Shown: one piece after another, positions 1-11,887 of the stretch | Layout: the number at the start of each line of letters is the position of its first letter | Position numbering within the stretch: position 1 is the stretch's first letter | From: Apiosordaria backusii | Taxonomy: Eukaryota; Ascomycota; Sordariomycetes; Sordariales; Lasiosphaeriaceae | Assembly (NCBI GenBank): GCA_030549205.1 | Contig: JAUKTV010000002.1 | Coordinates: 1,674,001 to 1,738,000, forward strand | Direction of reading: 5' to 3' | DNA: 64,000 nt | Made by a program: the position numbers and the translations under genes | The notes under the pieces: generated by a model | Database searches by the model: none | Told to the model about the DNA's origin: nothing | Seen by the model: only the letters and a program-made list of their open reading frames with translations

Positions 1-166
1 ATTGCACCTCAACGTCCATTGACCCATCTTTGAAGACATATTCAGACGCCTTTAAATTCATTCAAGTCATCAACTAACTCCAATGCCCTGATATGATCGC
101 TCATAATTACAGTATCCCTTTCTACCTAAATACTATCACGGCAAAAAGTCCATGACGATGGTGTGC

Positions 167-437
167 CTAGCAGCACCTCTTGTGGAACGAAAACATGCCT
201 CGGCAGCAGTTGCACCCGATGGTGAAACCGCCACCGCGAAGGTTGAGCTCCTCGTCTTGGGCCATTTGGGGCATGGGCTCGGATTTCTGGGAATATTCGT
301 CAGTGAAATGACCATGAATATGAAAGGAAAAAGAAGCTACCTACGGGCTGCTCAGTGATGATCTGCTTTGACGCAGGGTTGGCGGTCATTTGCATGGCCT
401 GAGGGGCGGCCGGTTGCTGTTCTTGGATGGCAGGCAT
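167..437 (-). CDS. Small Cys-rich fungal protein (70 aa)
   Basis: Two exons, 437-345 and 286-167, join across a 58-nt intron (donor GTAGGT, acceptor CCCAG) to give 70 codons from an ATG; this is too short for ordinary ORF calling. The first 45 residues are Gln/Pro/Ala/Met-rich and probably disordered. The C-terminal tail reads GGGFTIGCNCCRGMFSFHKR and ends in Cys-Cys, with five cysteines in the last 14 residues. Such tails resemble fungal CYSTM-like or palmitoylated small proteins, which is inference. No signal peptide is seen. Exon lengths (93 and 120 nt) and the clean splice sites support the model; the function is unknown. Confidence 0.62.
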
Positions 438-1181
438 TTTGAGCGTTGTTTTTGTCTTTTTGTTTGTTTATGAAGATGAATGATAGACAGGCGTGAAGAA
501 AAGAAGCGAAGTTGTTGACAAGGTGAGTGGAGTCGGTGAGTGAGGGTGTCGTCAGCGTCGCAGTGAGCAGCCAGCAAAAACCAAGGAAACCGACAGCGGC
601 AGTTGTTAAAATAGAGTTGAGGTGGAGGTGGAGAGGAAAAAAGGTCTGGACCAGCCATCGAGGGTGCAGCCAATGAAGCAAACACGAGCCGGCTGATCGT
701 CGATGCTGAGACAGGCACGGGGCAGTGCGTGGTGGGATATGATTGGTTAACAACAACGAGAGGGGCTGGCTGAGAGGGCGGGGCATCATGCATTTGTATC
801 ACACGGTGGTTGGGGAGTGGGATTCGGGATCACGATAAGATACCTATCCTTGGCATTCTTCTCTCCGAGATCTTCCATGATAACGACCGATACAGTGTAG
901 CTACTCGACTGAGATCCTCCATCTTTGAACCAGACGTCAACCCTCGACTCCCAGTGGCACCCATCCACCCCCGAGTTACTCCTCGCCTAAGACAATGGTC
1001 AGTCCGCAAAATTCGCCTCGCAACTTCACGGCCTATGCCTTGGGCTTCGTACACTTTTGCCACTGCAAGTAATGCTTCTGAACGAACTTGAGATCCGTCG
1101 AGTCGACCTATACACGATCCATCAACATGAATTCTCGAAACCCGGCCCTTGTCCAGCACAAAGTCAAGGCTGTGGCATCAA
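438..1181. other. Intergenic, no gene seen
   Basis: Pyrimidine- and purine-rich tracts consistent with the 5' region of the small Cys-rich gene (minus strand). No ORF with fungal coding character and no repeat was recognised. It ends at the stop codon of the DUF4360 gene. Confidence 0.5.
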
Positions 1182-1868
1182 TCACTCGGTGCACCTCCGC
1201 CACCTCGTCCTGATGTTCTCGAGTCTTCTTACCGTAAGGAGAGCAGGCTTGACCGCATCCATGGGCGACAGCCGCACCTCGGAGTTGATGTTGAGGAGTC
1301 CCTCCAGACCGCAGGGCGACCAGACGGTCGACTCGACGCCGAAAGTGTCCGTCTTGAGGTAGTTGTCGTCGTACGGACCCTTGATCGTGAGAGTCGAGGT
1401 GATCTGTATCGCGGTGTTGTTCGTTAGCATTTACCAGCAGAAGTCATCAGGAAACTTTTGAAGGGCTCGGGTCACCTGTTTGGAATCACCAGAGAAATAA
1501 TAGGTCGCCTTGCAGGTGCCTGTATCTCCCGAGGGGATCTGAGCGTAGCCGCGATAGTCGGCCTTGAAGACGGAAAACTGGTAGCCCTGGGGGTACTTGA
1601 TCTTGACGTTGAGCTGGCAGTTCTTGCGGTAGTTGGATGCGCTGATGCCCTGTCCAGCTTGGGCTATAAAGTTGGCGTAGAGTAGGGTGATAGTAGTCAG
1701 GTCAGACGAGAGCTGGCCGGACACGGTACCAGCAGGGCAGCCTGAACCTGCAAATGCGAGGCCAACGATGGAGACTTCGTGGCCAGACGGGGAGTCAGCG
1801 AGGGGGTCAACAATGACAGGAGAGGCGGTGGCAAGGCCAGCCACGAGGGGCAGAATAGAGAACTTCAT
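1182..1868 (-). CDS. Secreted DUF4360-family protein
   Basis: Exons 1868-1476 and 1403-1182 flank a 72-nt intron (donor GTGACC, branch CTAAC, acceptor ATACAG) and encode 204 aa. Residues 1-16 form a signal peptide (MKFSILPLVAGLATAS). The mature part carries the DUF4360 pattern: a GSGCPAGTVSG motif near residue 42, an NCQLNVKIKYPQGYQF block, TGTCKATYYFSGD and a second-exon TIKGPYDDNYL block. It ends with the WRRC-type C-terminus expected for the family, although the last strand before it looks shortened. The family is secreted in fungi and has no established enzymatic role. A TATA-like TATAAG lies about 80 nt upstream (1949-1954). Confidence 0.85.
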
Positions 1869-3369
1869 GGTGAGTTGTCTTGAGTCTCAGATGGTGGTCG
1901 ATGGTGAGGATGCCAAAAGCATGCTGAAAGGGGCTGGAAACAAGCTTCTTATACCCCAGATTCTTCCTCATTCTTGCCATCACCAGCAGCACAGTGGCTC
2001 CATCATGGGGCAGTTGTTGCTATTTTGGTCGCCGTCAAGACCGCTCCAGATCGGCCGAGACGATGCCCTCACTCTATTGCGGAATTGCGGTGTCACCTTC
2101 CTGGAGATCGCCAGTCATGAGACCCGAGCTGCTACTGGTGCGGCTTACAGTCCGTTCTCGTCTGTAGTCAATTTTCAAGGAGTGCGAGACTGTGGCGTTC
2201 AAGACAGACCACAGCTGGCCTGTCGACATATGAAATATATATGAACTCTTAGCATTCCCAGCTTGTTGGAAATGGTGGGAAGGGCGTCTTAATCTATCAC
2301 GACACCTTATTCCTCCCTTTGCTACTATTTTGAGAGTCTGATCTCTAACATGCCGCTGCAAGAAATCGGTCAGCACCTTTGCTCTATATTAACAACAGCC
2401 GGAAGCCGCCGAGTATCTCTTTCTCTCCTTTATCGGTCACTAAGGACGTGAGGGCCTAGCCTTTTGTCATTTATCACTGCAGCCATCCCCACACTCCCTT
2501 TGACGGGTTGAAATTCCATCAATAGACGCCCAGAGGCTTCACGCGCTTGGCCAACACCGCCACTTCCACTGACAGCCGACAGAGAAACAAAAACCGCAGA
2601 CCGCCAACACGTGAGAGAGTCCACGGCGGGCCAGAACAAGACCCAGATCCAGGGAACTGGCTAATAGGGGTCGATGATCATATTACCGCGGCAACAGACA
2701 CGGCAGAGAAGCGAGAATCCGGGGCACCCTCTCCAGCTGAACGACCGTCTGAAAAATAGGCTAAACACGATAAACAAGCTTTCTGACATGGCATGTGCAC
2801 AATCTCGTGTTCACAAACCAATCATTCTCACCGGGCTCGGGATACCTGAAATGTCCACTCGGGAGTTCTCGGTGAAGTGAACTGCATCTCTTTGGTTGTT
2901 CGTCCCATGTGAGAAAAATTCTAGAAGCTCAACAATTCTCTGGTCATAAGAAGAAGACATTTTGCAAAGCTTTAAAGTACCTTACCAACCCTGCTTTCTC
3001 GGAACATTACAGCCTCTAGAAGTTACTCTATCGATCCCCATTGCCTGCCAAGTTAGGGAGCAAGTAAGCGGGCTGATTCGTGTTTGTTATATGGGGGGTC
3101 TCGTCTAACCCGGGGGGGGGGGGGCTGGGTTGTGATAGAGTGGCATTATATTTGGTTTTAGTTCATCGCAGCTGAAAGTAAACTGACATGATCTCAGAAA
3201 ACTGAGGAAATCGCGACTTGTTCTGCTGGCACGTAAACAAACGTTGAAAATAGGCAGCAATGGCTGTGAGAGGCTAGAAACTGTGGGAACAATTCCAAGC
3301 AAAGCTTAGCACCATCCGTTTTTGGCCAACCTTTTGAGTATATTCAATGAGGAGGCGACTGCGAAACCC
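1869..3369. other. Intergenic, 13-G homopolymer
   Basis: About 1.5 kb upstream of the DUF4360 gene and downstream of the 303-aa gene. No coding model is supported; short open frames lack codon bias and splice support. A run of 13 G lies at 3112-3124. Confidence 0.5.
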
Positions 3370-4366
3370 TTAAACCCCTTCCAGCTGCTGAATCGACGCC
3401 CTCCTCGCCCGGATCGAGGCCTTTATCCAACGCAGATGCTTCTCCAAAAGACCAGCTGTCTTGGCATGATCGCCTCCATCTTCCACAGCCTTCGCTGCAG
3501 AAATCTTCCTCCTCAGCTCGCCCCTCTTCTCTAACAGGCTCTTCAAGTCTCGCCTAGCCTTGTTGAGTGTCAGGGGATCATTCTTACTGGTGCTCTCCGG
3601 AGTCTGCCAGCTGTTATCAGAGCTGCCAGAGTCAGAGCTGCCAGAGTCAGATTCGCTCTCAGCCGGCGTAATGGCTGAAACTGCCGAATCCCGCTGTTTC
3701 TGGGTTTGCAAGACCAGGCCGGCGATACGGGCGACCCTTCGTTGCTTGAGCGCCTTTTGATTCTCGGCGTGTGACCAATGGAAGAAGAGACTGGGACTGT
3801 TGGGTTCAGGGCCTTGAGTCGAAGACTGGGGGGTGACTTGAGAATAAGGTTGGGAGCTCTGGACAGAGTTGGAGCGGCCTTGTTGCCCGTCTAGTTGAGA
3901 ACTTGAACCTGCTTTCCCTGATGAACCATTGGAAAAAGTGTCAGTATACATGTAGCGAATATTTCATGGGAAACAGATAGCCCGTTGTGTTGGCACACTT
4001 ACCTTTCTTTCTTCGACGTGAAAGATTGATGAGGGGTGTATCGCTGCCGTCGTAGTGCTCGTCGACTTTGGGTGGGTTCTCTGGGGCCTGAGAGGGCGTA
4101 GAAGTGATGGCCCGTATGATCACATTATACATCTGGCCCTGGCCATCACGCTGGCATCGAAGAGTCGCGGCTAGTTCCTCGATGTTCACCGCGGTCACTT
4201 GAGCAAGGTAGACCTCTTCACCGGGCGGGCCAGCAGCTGCTAGCCAAGGGCTGTCGCTGTATCTGTTGGTTTGCAAGACTCTCTCCACTTCTACCAAGCC
4301 ACGAGAGTTCAGCCGAACCCTGGCCGAGTTTCTTGGGAGGATCTCAAGATCGCCAGGGGTCGCCAT
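3370..4366 (-). CDS. Hypothetical protein, basic helical C-terminus (303 aa)
   Basis: Exons 4366-4003 and 3917-3370 join across an 85-nt intron (donor GTAAGT, branch TACTGAC, acceptor CATCAG), with phase 1/2 restoring a Gly codon. The first ~120 residues look globular (MATPGDLEILPRNSARVRLN start, then a LAQVTAVNIEELAATLRCQRDG segment). The middle is Ser/Gln-rich and disordered, with SDSGSSDSGSSD repeats. Residues from about 215 are a charged helical region (LTLNKARRDLKSLLEKRGELR) that may form a coiled coil. I do not recognise a family. No signal peptide or membrane segment is seen, so it is probably nuclear or cytoplasmic. Confidence 0.68.
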
Positions 4367-6204
4367 GGTTGAGATATGGCTCAGTATTGTGAGCTTGAGC
4401 TTGATGGAAATTTTGAAATGTCATGAAGAGAAAAGAAGAGTCGAGTGAATGGAAGCATTGGAAGATGGGAGGCATCGAATGATGAAGAAAACTTTCGAGT
4501 TACCAACGTAGTGCAACAAGATATGAAGGGGTGGAAAGAAGCGGGAAAAGACCAGGAAAGTCGAAATTGTGTGAGAATTGAAGTGTGGAATATACCAGAG
4601 ATCAAAACTTGAGAGAGAAAAGTTGAAAAAGGATTAAAGGAAGATGAGAACCTCGTGGATATTTACAGTCCTGGATACATTTTAATTAGTCTCGTTGGCA
4701 GTCACGAAGAAGTGATCTCCAGAGTCGAACATGTTCTATTCTACAGGTTGATAGTATGCTAGCTTTGAATGGCTGATGAACATGAAGATGTCGTGAACTC
4801 GCTCAAGTTGTTTCTCATAAGTGAGGCTGAGGTAATCAGGGTTCGCGTGCGGTGATTGGCCAGCAGTCCGAGTGCGGGGTGGGCCATGGGGGCCTAGAAC
4901 CTAGCGTTCGATCGGATATGACGGCACTTTGACGAGTCGCTAATGGCACCCTGCAGATGCGCCAGCCACTACGTCATAGGTCTCGTCAAGCAGTGGACTG
5001 AGACAGCGAGAGGCTTTTCGTCGGGCTATGCCGCGGAGAAAGCAGCTCTTTTACTGTGTGTTTCTACCCTGAGAGTACAGCCAAGAGAAAAGGTTGCAAA
5101 GTTCCAGGGACCGATACGACAGCTGAAAAATAAAAAAGAACCACTCGGCAAGCTCGCGACCGCGAACGCAATCATGGCTGGTTGATCAGGGTTGGTCAGG
5201 GTCCTGCGGGACGGAGGAAGGAGGGGCTTTGATTGGCCAACCCCGGTGGTGATCGACATGGATCAGCGGAGACCCCCAAAGACTCGGCGGCCTGACAATG
5301 ACGAGCGACCCCGTCTTCTGGCACGTCTGGAAAGTCTTGAGGACGGATGTTTTCTGCCCGGCTGTGTCTTTTTTAGGCTGGTGTACTCCTGTACCGCATT
5401 ATCCGTTCTGCAAACAATACTGCGTAGGTAAAAATTAGGTACTCAAATCGACACCGTATCCATATGCTTGTATGTACCTATGTACATAGAAAACCTGGAA
5501 ACATGCCAAAGATGGAGTCAGCTCCGGCACCCCGCCATCCCATCTTTTCTCCAGTTTATGGCGCTGTCAACAGCCACCCCGATTCCAGACTGTCGGGTCA
5601 TACTGGGAAGGGAATGTCTATGATTATTTATGTATTGATGCACTGAGTAGCAAAGGAAGGACTCTTGGAAGGACTCTTGGTCACCTATAAAGAGTAGCGA
5701 AGGTACTGACAAGAACACGAGGTTGTTGGCAGAGGGGTCTTGGCGGGTGGAGGCCCCAAGCCCCGTAGTCCAGGCCCCGAGTGGGGTCAAAGCCCGCGGA
5801 ATTTGTATTTCCCAGGGTGCCACGTCCGCTGTCACTCACCATCGACAACCAAAAGTTAACACACACTGGAGTCGCGACTGTCTGTTTTTAATAGAGACTG
5901 AGAGAAAGAGAGAGAGAGAGAAGCATCCGTCGCATTGTCGCATTGTCGCCTCGTCGCCTCGTTGCCTGCTGCTACCCTTCACAGGTTGCAAGTCTCAGCG
6001 CAACCTGGACCCGACGTCCCTAAAACTGGCAGCTTCCAGTTCCCACGCCAGCCAGCCGTTTGCCGATCGCCCGCCTGCTCGCTATCTTTTTTTTTCTTCC
6101 AACAACGGCCGTCTTCTCTGCCGCGACGACAATCGCAGCTTCACAAGCGGCGACGGCTCACTTCGACATCCGATGACACGGCCTCTTCGAAAAAAGCAGG
6201 CATA
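4367..6204. other. Intergenic / divergent promoters
   Basis: It separates the 303-aa gene (minus) and PRP24 (plus). It holds a tandem 12-bp duplication (GGAAGGACTCTT twice, 5655-5678) and a GA-rich tract near 5900-5922 in the likely 5' leader of PRP24. No convincing gene was found. Confidence 0.5.
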
Positions 6205-9200
6205 ATGGCGAGCCCGGTGGGGGAGGATAATTGGGTCGACTTTGTCGACCACCAGCTGCGCGAGGCTACCGACCTCGAGGCACGCGTGCGCGTTATCGAA
6301 AGCTTCAAAGAAGCCGTGTCGGCCGAGCCTGGGAGCATCAAGGTCTGGATGGCCTATTGCGAGTACTTTTGGTCCCTCTACAATGACTGCCAGCCCGTCA
6401 GCGATGCCGGCTGGTCCCCGGACGAGCAGGAGATTGGTCGCTCCATATTCACCATCGACGCAGCCCTCAACCTGTGGCAGAGGGGCTACGAGGCCGTCCA
6501 GTACCGCTTGTCCGACAGCAACGAGCTCTGGGATCGCTGGATTTCGCTCGAGATGGAGCTGCTGAGGCGGACCGTGACCGACGCGGGCGTGCGTAGGATC
6601 ACGCAACTGTTCCGGAACCGGCTGACTGTCCCGCATGCCACTTGGGACAGGACATCGCAGATGTTTTCCAACTTCCTGTCCGAGCACAACCGGCAAGCCT
6701 ACGAGAGCGAGATGGAACAAATCACAAGGAACGCCAAGAATGCGAAGCGGCTGTATGCGCTGCGCGATCCCTTCGAGACCAAGCTGTCGCTGGCTGTCAA
6801 GTCCGGGGACACGGCAGCTGTGCGCGCCGATATGCTAGAGTACATCGACTGGGAGATCAAGCAGCACAAGGGAAAACGGGATGCTCTGGACAACTTCAAG
6901 ATCTGCCTCGGCCTATTTTCGAGAGCCCTCACGGGTGTGTTGGCATCCGACGACACCACATGGCTCAACTTCATCACGTTGGTGTCGACCTCGCAGTCAG
7001 ATCTCAAGGCAGGCCGTGCCCGGATCCCGCCCAGCTTGGTTCCGAACATGCTCGACGTTCTCCGCCGCGCGGTGCATCACATTCCATGGTCTGGCCCCGT
7101 CTGGGCACGGTACATCCTGGCCGCCGAAGAGGCTGCGCTAACCTTTTCCGATGTCGAGCGCATCAAGCATGCCGCCACCAACAGTCCCCAGCTTGACAGA
7201 GATGGCATGGCTGGAGTTTTGGACATGTACTCGGCATGGTGCGGCTATCTCAAGCGCACGGCCATGAACCCCAAAGCCAGCGAAGAGGCTGTTGACGTTG
7301 CCGAAGTTGGCCTTTCTTCGGCCCTGGAGGATGTCAAGCACTGGGGCCAGCGCAAGTATGGCGAAAACTACCAAGGCGATCCAGATTACCGACTCGAAAA
7401 GATTCTGATCCAGTTCCTCACCGAGAAGAAGGAGGATATTGAAGGTGCTCGTGCCATCTGGGATGAGTTGTCGCAGAGTCCACTGCACGCGAACAGTTAC
7501 GACTTTTGGCTCAACTGGTACCTCTGGGAGATGGTAGCCTTCACGTCGCACAGGTCGAAGGCGCGCAGTCCTACCCCAAACACGCAGGCCCAGGGTCTGT
7601 TGGTCCCCAGCTTGGCCACCCGAGTTTTCACCAGGGCACTCAAGGTTAGGACCCTTGACTGGCCTGAAAGGATACTTCAGGTGTACCTCAAACATTGTAA
7701 TGATTACGAATTGGCCGAGACGCTGCGCGAGGCTCACGACACGATTTACAAGACGCGGAAGGGTGTTGAGAAGCGCCGAGAACGGGAAGCACGGCAGGCC
7801 GCCGAAGCCGCCCAACAAGTAGCAGCAGCAGCAGCGGCTCAGGGACAAGCAGCGCCGGTGTATATGAGTGAAGATATTCCCATGACGGATGCTTCCGGTT
7901 CCACTTCTCCCGGATCCAAGCGCAAGCGAGAGCCGACACCAGCTGAGGACGATGCCGCCAACAAGCGACCCAGGAGCGAGACGAATGGGGAAGATGTGAA
8001 ACGGGATCGAGAACACAATACAGTATTCTTGTGGAATCTGCCCGCCGACGCAACCCAAACAAAGATCAAGCAATTCTTTCGGGACTACGGCCACATCAAC
8101 AACATCGACCTCAAAAAGGGAGATGATGACGCGGTTGCTTTGGTGGAATTCCGGCATTCTGATGATGCCCGCGCGGCACTGATTCGCGATGGAAAGCCCT
8201 TTGGTGAGAGGATCATCCAAATCACTCCCGCCATCGACTGCACCCTTTTTGTCACCAACTACCCACCAGACGCTGACGAAGACTACCTCCGGAATCTGTT
8301 CAAGACCCATGGCGAGATTCACAGCATCCGCTTCCCCAGCCTCAAGGAAAACGCGAAACGGCGGTTTTGTTACCTGACTTTCCGAGAGCGCGCCTTCGCC
8401 GAGGCTGCGCTGAAGCTAGACGGGAAAGCGCTGGGTGGGAAATACAAGCTGGTGGTTAAGATCTCGGACCCGGCGCACAAGCAACACAGGCAAGGGGCGC
8501 AAGAGGAGGAGCGGGAGCTTCATGTTATGAACATCCCCCGCAGCATGAAGGAGGATGAAGTGCAGGGACACTTTGCCAAGGCTGGCAACGTCCTCAGTGT
8601 GCGGATACCCCACCCGGGCACGGCGTTTGTGGTGATGCAGACAAAGGAGGAGGCCCAGGAGGCCATCCGAATTCTTGACAAGGCCATGTTTGGACAGAAT
8701 CCGATCAAGGTCGAGCTGTCAGCGCCACGGGGTATGAAGAAGAAAACGGCCACCACCTGGGGCGTCGACGGCGCCGATGCCGCATCACCCAACGCAGCAG
8801 CTTCCCCGGCATCGGCCGAGCCAACTTCTTCTGGCCCAGCCCGAGAGCGCAAGGTCGTGGTTCTCGGGATTCCCGATACCATGAACGAAGCCCGCGTCAG
8901 CAACCTCCTCAAGCCAGCCGGAGAATTCGTCAAGCTCACCCTCCACACCCGGCACGGCGGGGCAATCGTCGAGTACAAAGACGCTGCCTCTGCCGGGAAA
9001 GCTGGGCTCGTGATCGATGGGATGGGAATTGACGGCGGGCAGAAATTGCGTATCGGCACCACGGACGAGTTGTTCCAGAGCAAGGTTGAGAAGAAGGCGG
9101 ATGGGAGTGGTGCTACTGCTCCGCCAAAGAATTCAGAAAAAAGGAAGCCGACGGCTGCGCAGCTTATGCCGCCTCCGCCGAGCATAAACCGGCCGCAGGT

Positions 9201-9345
9201 GCTGGGACGGTCAAGGCCGAAGGTGGGGATGGGGGTTCCGGGATTGGGGGTGAGAACTAATGGGATTGCACAAGCTGGGCCGACGCCGGTGGGGGGCAGA
9301 AGAAGAGCAATGCTGATTTTAGGAGTTTGTTTCTTGGGGTGGTAA
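6205..9345 (+). CDS. PRP24: U4/U6 snRNP assembly factor PRP24/SART3-like
   Basis: A single long exon of about 1046 aa. The ATG at 6205 (MASPVGEDNWVDFVDHQLRE) is chosen because homology-like sequence begins there, although the frame is open upstream. Residues ~20-560 are HAT repeats (KVWMAYCEYFW, ELWDRWISLEMEL, VWARYILAAEEA and others). A bipartite basic NLS follows (KRKREP...KRPR, ~570-590). Then come RRM1 (~605, VFLWNLP), RRM2 (~678, LFVTNYPPDAD), RRM3 (~771, LHVMNIPRS) and a degenerate RRM4 (~882, VVVLGIPDT). The family chaperones U4/U6 annealing during spliceosome recycling, in the nucleus. The C-terminal Lsm-binding peptide SNADFRSLFLG is present in the DNA at 9306-9338 but in another frame. 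The end is therefore uncertain: a 50-nt intron (9250-9299) or missing bases in G-runs could explain it. Confidence 0.92.
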   Translation: MASPVGEDNWVDFVDHQLREATDLEARVRVIESFKEAVSAEPGSIKVWMAYCEYFWSLYNDCQPVSDAGWSPDEQEIGRSIFTIDAALNLWQRGYEAVQYRLSDSNELWDRWISLEMELLRRTVTDAGVRRITQLFRNRLTVPHATWDRTSQMFSNFLSEHNRQAYESEMEQITRNAKNAKRLYALRDPFETKLSLAVKSGDTAAVRADMLEYIDWEIKQHKGKRDALDNFKICLGLFSRALTGVLASDDTTWLNFITLVSTSQSDLKAGRARIPPSLVPNMLDVLRRAVHHIPWSGPVWARYILAAEEAALTFSDVERIKHAATNSPQLDRDGMAGVLDMYSAWCGYLKRTAMNPKASEEAVDVAEVGLSSALEDVKHWGQRKYGENYQGDPDYRLEKILIQFLTEKKEDIEGARAIWDELSQSPLHANSYDFWLNWYLWEMVAFTSHRSKARSPTPNTQAQGLLVPSLATRVFTRALKVRTLDWPERILQVYLKHCNDYELAETLREAHDTIYKTRKGVEKRREREARQAAEAAQQVAAAAAAQGQAAPVYMSEDIPMTDASGSTSPGSKRKREPTPAEDDAANKRPRSETNGEDVKRDREHNTVFLWNLPADATQTKIKQFFRDYGHINNIDLKKGDDDAVALVEFRHSDDARAALIRDGKPFGERIIQITPAIDCTLFVTNYPPDADEDYLRNLFKTHGEIHSIRFPSLKENAKRRFCYLTFRERAFAEAALKLDGKALGGKYKLVVKISDPAHKQHRQGAQEEERELHVMNIPRSMKEDEVQGHFAKAGNVLSVRIPHPGTAFVVMQTKEEAQEAIRILDKAMFGQNPIKVELSAPRGMKKKTATTWGVDGADAASPNAAASPASAEPTSSGPARERKVVVLGIPDTMNEARVSNLLKPAGEFVKLTLHTRHGGAIVEYKDAASAGKAGLVIDGMGIDGGQKLRIGTTDELFQSKVEKKADGSGATAPPKNSEKRKPTAAQLMPPPPSINRPQVLGRSRPKVGMGVPGLGVRTNGIAQAGPTPVGGRRRAMLILGVCFLGW

Positions 9346-11887
9346 TAATGTTGGTGAGGGTGCTGGGAAGGTGGAGGAGAAAAGAGAAGAGGAAAACGGG
9401 AATAAGGCATGAGAGAAGGGGATGGGACTGGTTTTTTGTTGATGTCTGGGTGTGTATATGATACCAATTACCATTTTTCCTTTTGAACTGAACTGGTGGT
9501 GAGGAGAATCGCGGTCAGGAAGGACAAAGGGCTGATTATTCTTACTATTGATATGGCTGGCTGTTGCTATGAATACCCCCTTGAGCATCGACAGGATGTG
9601 CTTTCTTGTTGTTCTTTTCGTTGCCTAGGTATTGGGAAAGATTTAAGGTTGACTACTATGAGTCTCCTGGCATCTCCCGTCGCTGGTTGCGGTATTTCCT
9701 TGTTCTCATGTTTCTCGCTTCGATATATAGGAGTAAACATCAAATACTGTTGATTATACCTAACTGACAGGGCTAGGGTGTGGATAATAAGCCCTTTTTG
9801 AGTGGACTTCACCTTCCAACGCCCCAGATCGCCTCCCTTGCAATAGCAAGACGATGAAAAGGAGAACGAGCATGCACTATGTGGACTCTAGGTACCAAGT
9901 AACCGCTCGAGTTCGATTAGCCGCATTGACCTGGGACAATGAATTGTCCCTTATTGAACCCACAGAGCCGTTGAACCCCAGACACGACTTTAAATCTCGC
10001 CATCGATGTCGCATGTTGACGTTTGCTTACTTACTGGGTACACTTACAAATAAGCTTCAACGTCCCTTTGCTGATGGATACCTACTATACCGTTCACCAT
10101 CCACCAGTGTTCCATTTTGAGACGAGACCCTCATCCGACCTCGTCATTCGGCGTGAGAGATGCACGCCTGATTGGCCGGGGACATATTGACATCCCCCCT
10201 TTTTCTCCCTATCTGCTGTTGGCTCGATGCATCCCCCACCCCCTATATCAAACGTCTTTCTCAATCTGGGCAGTCAAAGTTTGCCGAGTCTGGCGAAATC
10301 CAGTTGGGCCAAACGTGCCTGCCAGTCTGTCGCTCGCTCGCCAATCTTTGAAATCCCGAGACAGCGGGAATCTTCTTTCAGGCTAAAAAGAGCCTTCCCG
10401 CTAATTACCGTAAGGTAGTGTTTGTGTGTTCGCTTTAAAGCCACGAGGGATCTCCACCATTTTTTGAAACATATCTTTTTCTTTTTGTCTTTCGAGTTTT
10501 CTTTTCGGCCGAGATGATGGCGCAAAATAATGCCATTCATTGACTTCTCTTCAGCCCCTCCCGCCGCTCGGCGAGGGCCGTTATCTTGAGCAGATGCGAT
10601 CCCAGCAGTTTCCTAACTGGGAAGGTGACCTCCACCAGCACACACAAACAAACAGAACAGAACGAAAAACAAGAACACGAATAACGCTGCCTAAGGTAGC
10701 TGATGCGGCCACTTCGCAACCGATCTTTTTGACAGCTTGGCAAAAGGTTGGGCCGATTAGGTACCTACCTACCATCAGTTCGGTGTGGTTGAAGAATCCT
10801 TTTACCATTGTTTTTCGAACATACCAGGTAGGTGGCCTGGGCGGTTTTGCATATAATACAACTTGGAAGTCGTCGTTCCCAAAGGGGACTACCACTTTCT
10901 GTTCCTGTCGGCGTGTGTGTAACATAGGTAAAGATCCCACCCGTTCTTTGCTTTTGACCGGGTAGGTACCTAGGCATCCCAACTGCCGTCAGCTCAATCA
11001 TGGCGTGCTTGTGCGGGCGGCAATCTGCACGGCACTCCCAGTCCAGTGGGGGTGGGTTCTGGCAGCGCGGCTCACTTCCGGCGTCCACAAGTCCCTCTTA
11101 AAATGTCCGATCGATGGCCGTTCCCGGACATGGGGCGGGAAGCTTGATACCTGATCTTGGCTTTGACCATGGGAGCAGATGTCAGGATTATTAAGCCTTG
11201 GAAGCAACCCACACTGGCCAAAGTTGACCTCATGCCCTCGTGAGCTTGATGAGGAGGACCTTTCAGATGCGACCTTCCACTTTTTATTCTTTGCTATTGT
11301 TTCTCTTTTTGGTTGACCGTTGAGATCAAAACTACCTACATGCCAAGTACGGTCAGCAATGGTGGTTGATGGCGGGAGATAACATGTGTGTTCGATTCCT
11401 CCTTTGCTGCTTGCTTGCTGCGCCATCCTACCAGACAATCACGATGACACCCTAGAAAATCCCTTGCCTAAGTCAAAAACAATGACAGTGACAACCCTCA
11501 TTGCCAAGATATGTTCCGTGTTTGGTAGGTCGTAAGGCATTTTTGGACTTTGACCCCCTTACCACATGCCCCTGTGTTCGGACGAAGCGTGTTCTGACTA
11601 TCACTTACGGTTTATTGACACCTGAACAATGATGGAGAAACATGCTCATACTATGATGACTGGATCCCCGTTGGGGAAGGTGGTGGATTTCAAGTTGTGT
11701 GTCAACGCCACTATGGTTTACCTACCGTACCTATTCATAGCCACCACGAGCTGGTGTTGTCTCGGAGAGAGATAAATAGACATGTCCCATCTCACCCTCT
11801 GGTCCTGTCCGAAATCATCATCAACCACTGCTCATCAAACGCATTCCCTCTCCTCTACTAGCCCCCGAGCCTCAACAAATAGTCAAA
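9346..11887. other. Intergenic, 2.5 kb
   Basis: No supported gene. It contains TAGGTACCTA-type short palindromes near 10759-10770 and 10963-10975. A TAAATA-like element lies at ~11773, about 115 nt before the protease start. Confidence 0.45.

Noticed and set aside
7138..8322. 394-codon open frame on the minus strand inside PRP24
   Set aside because: Antisense shadow of a GC-rich coding region; it covers the RRM exons, has no domain and no splice or promoter support.
8520..9467. 315-codon minus-strand frame over the PRP24 3' end
   Set aside because: Antisense shadow; low-complexity Pro/Ser text mirroring the sense strand.
11380..11440. Possible tRNA from a GTTCGATTCC-like T-loop
   Set aside because: No matching acceptor stem, D-arm or anticodon arm could be folded around it.
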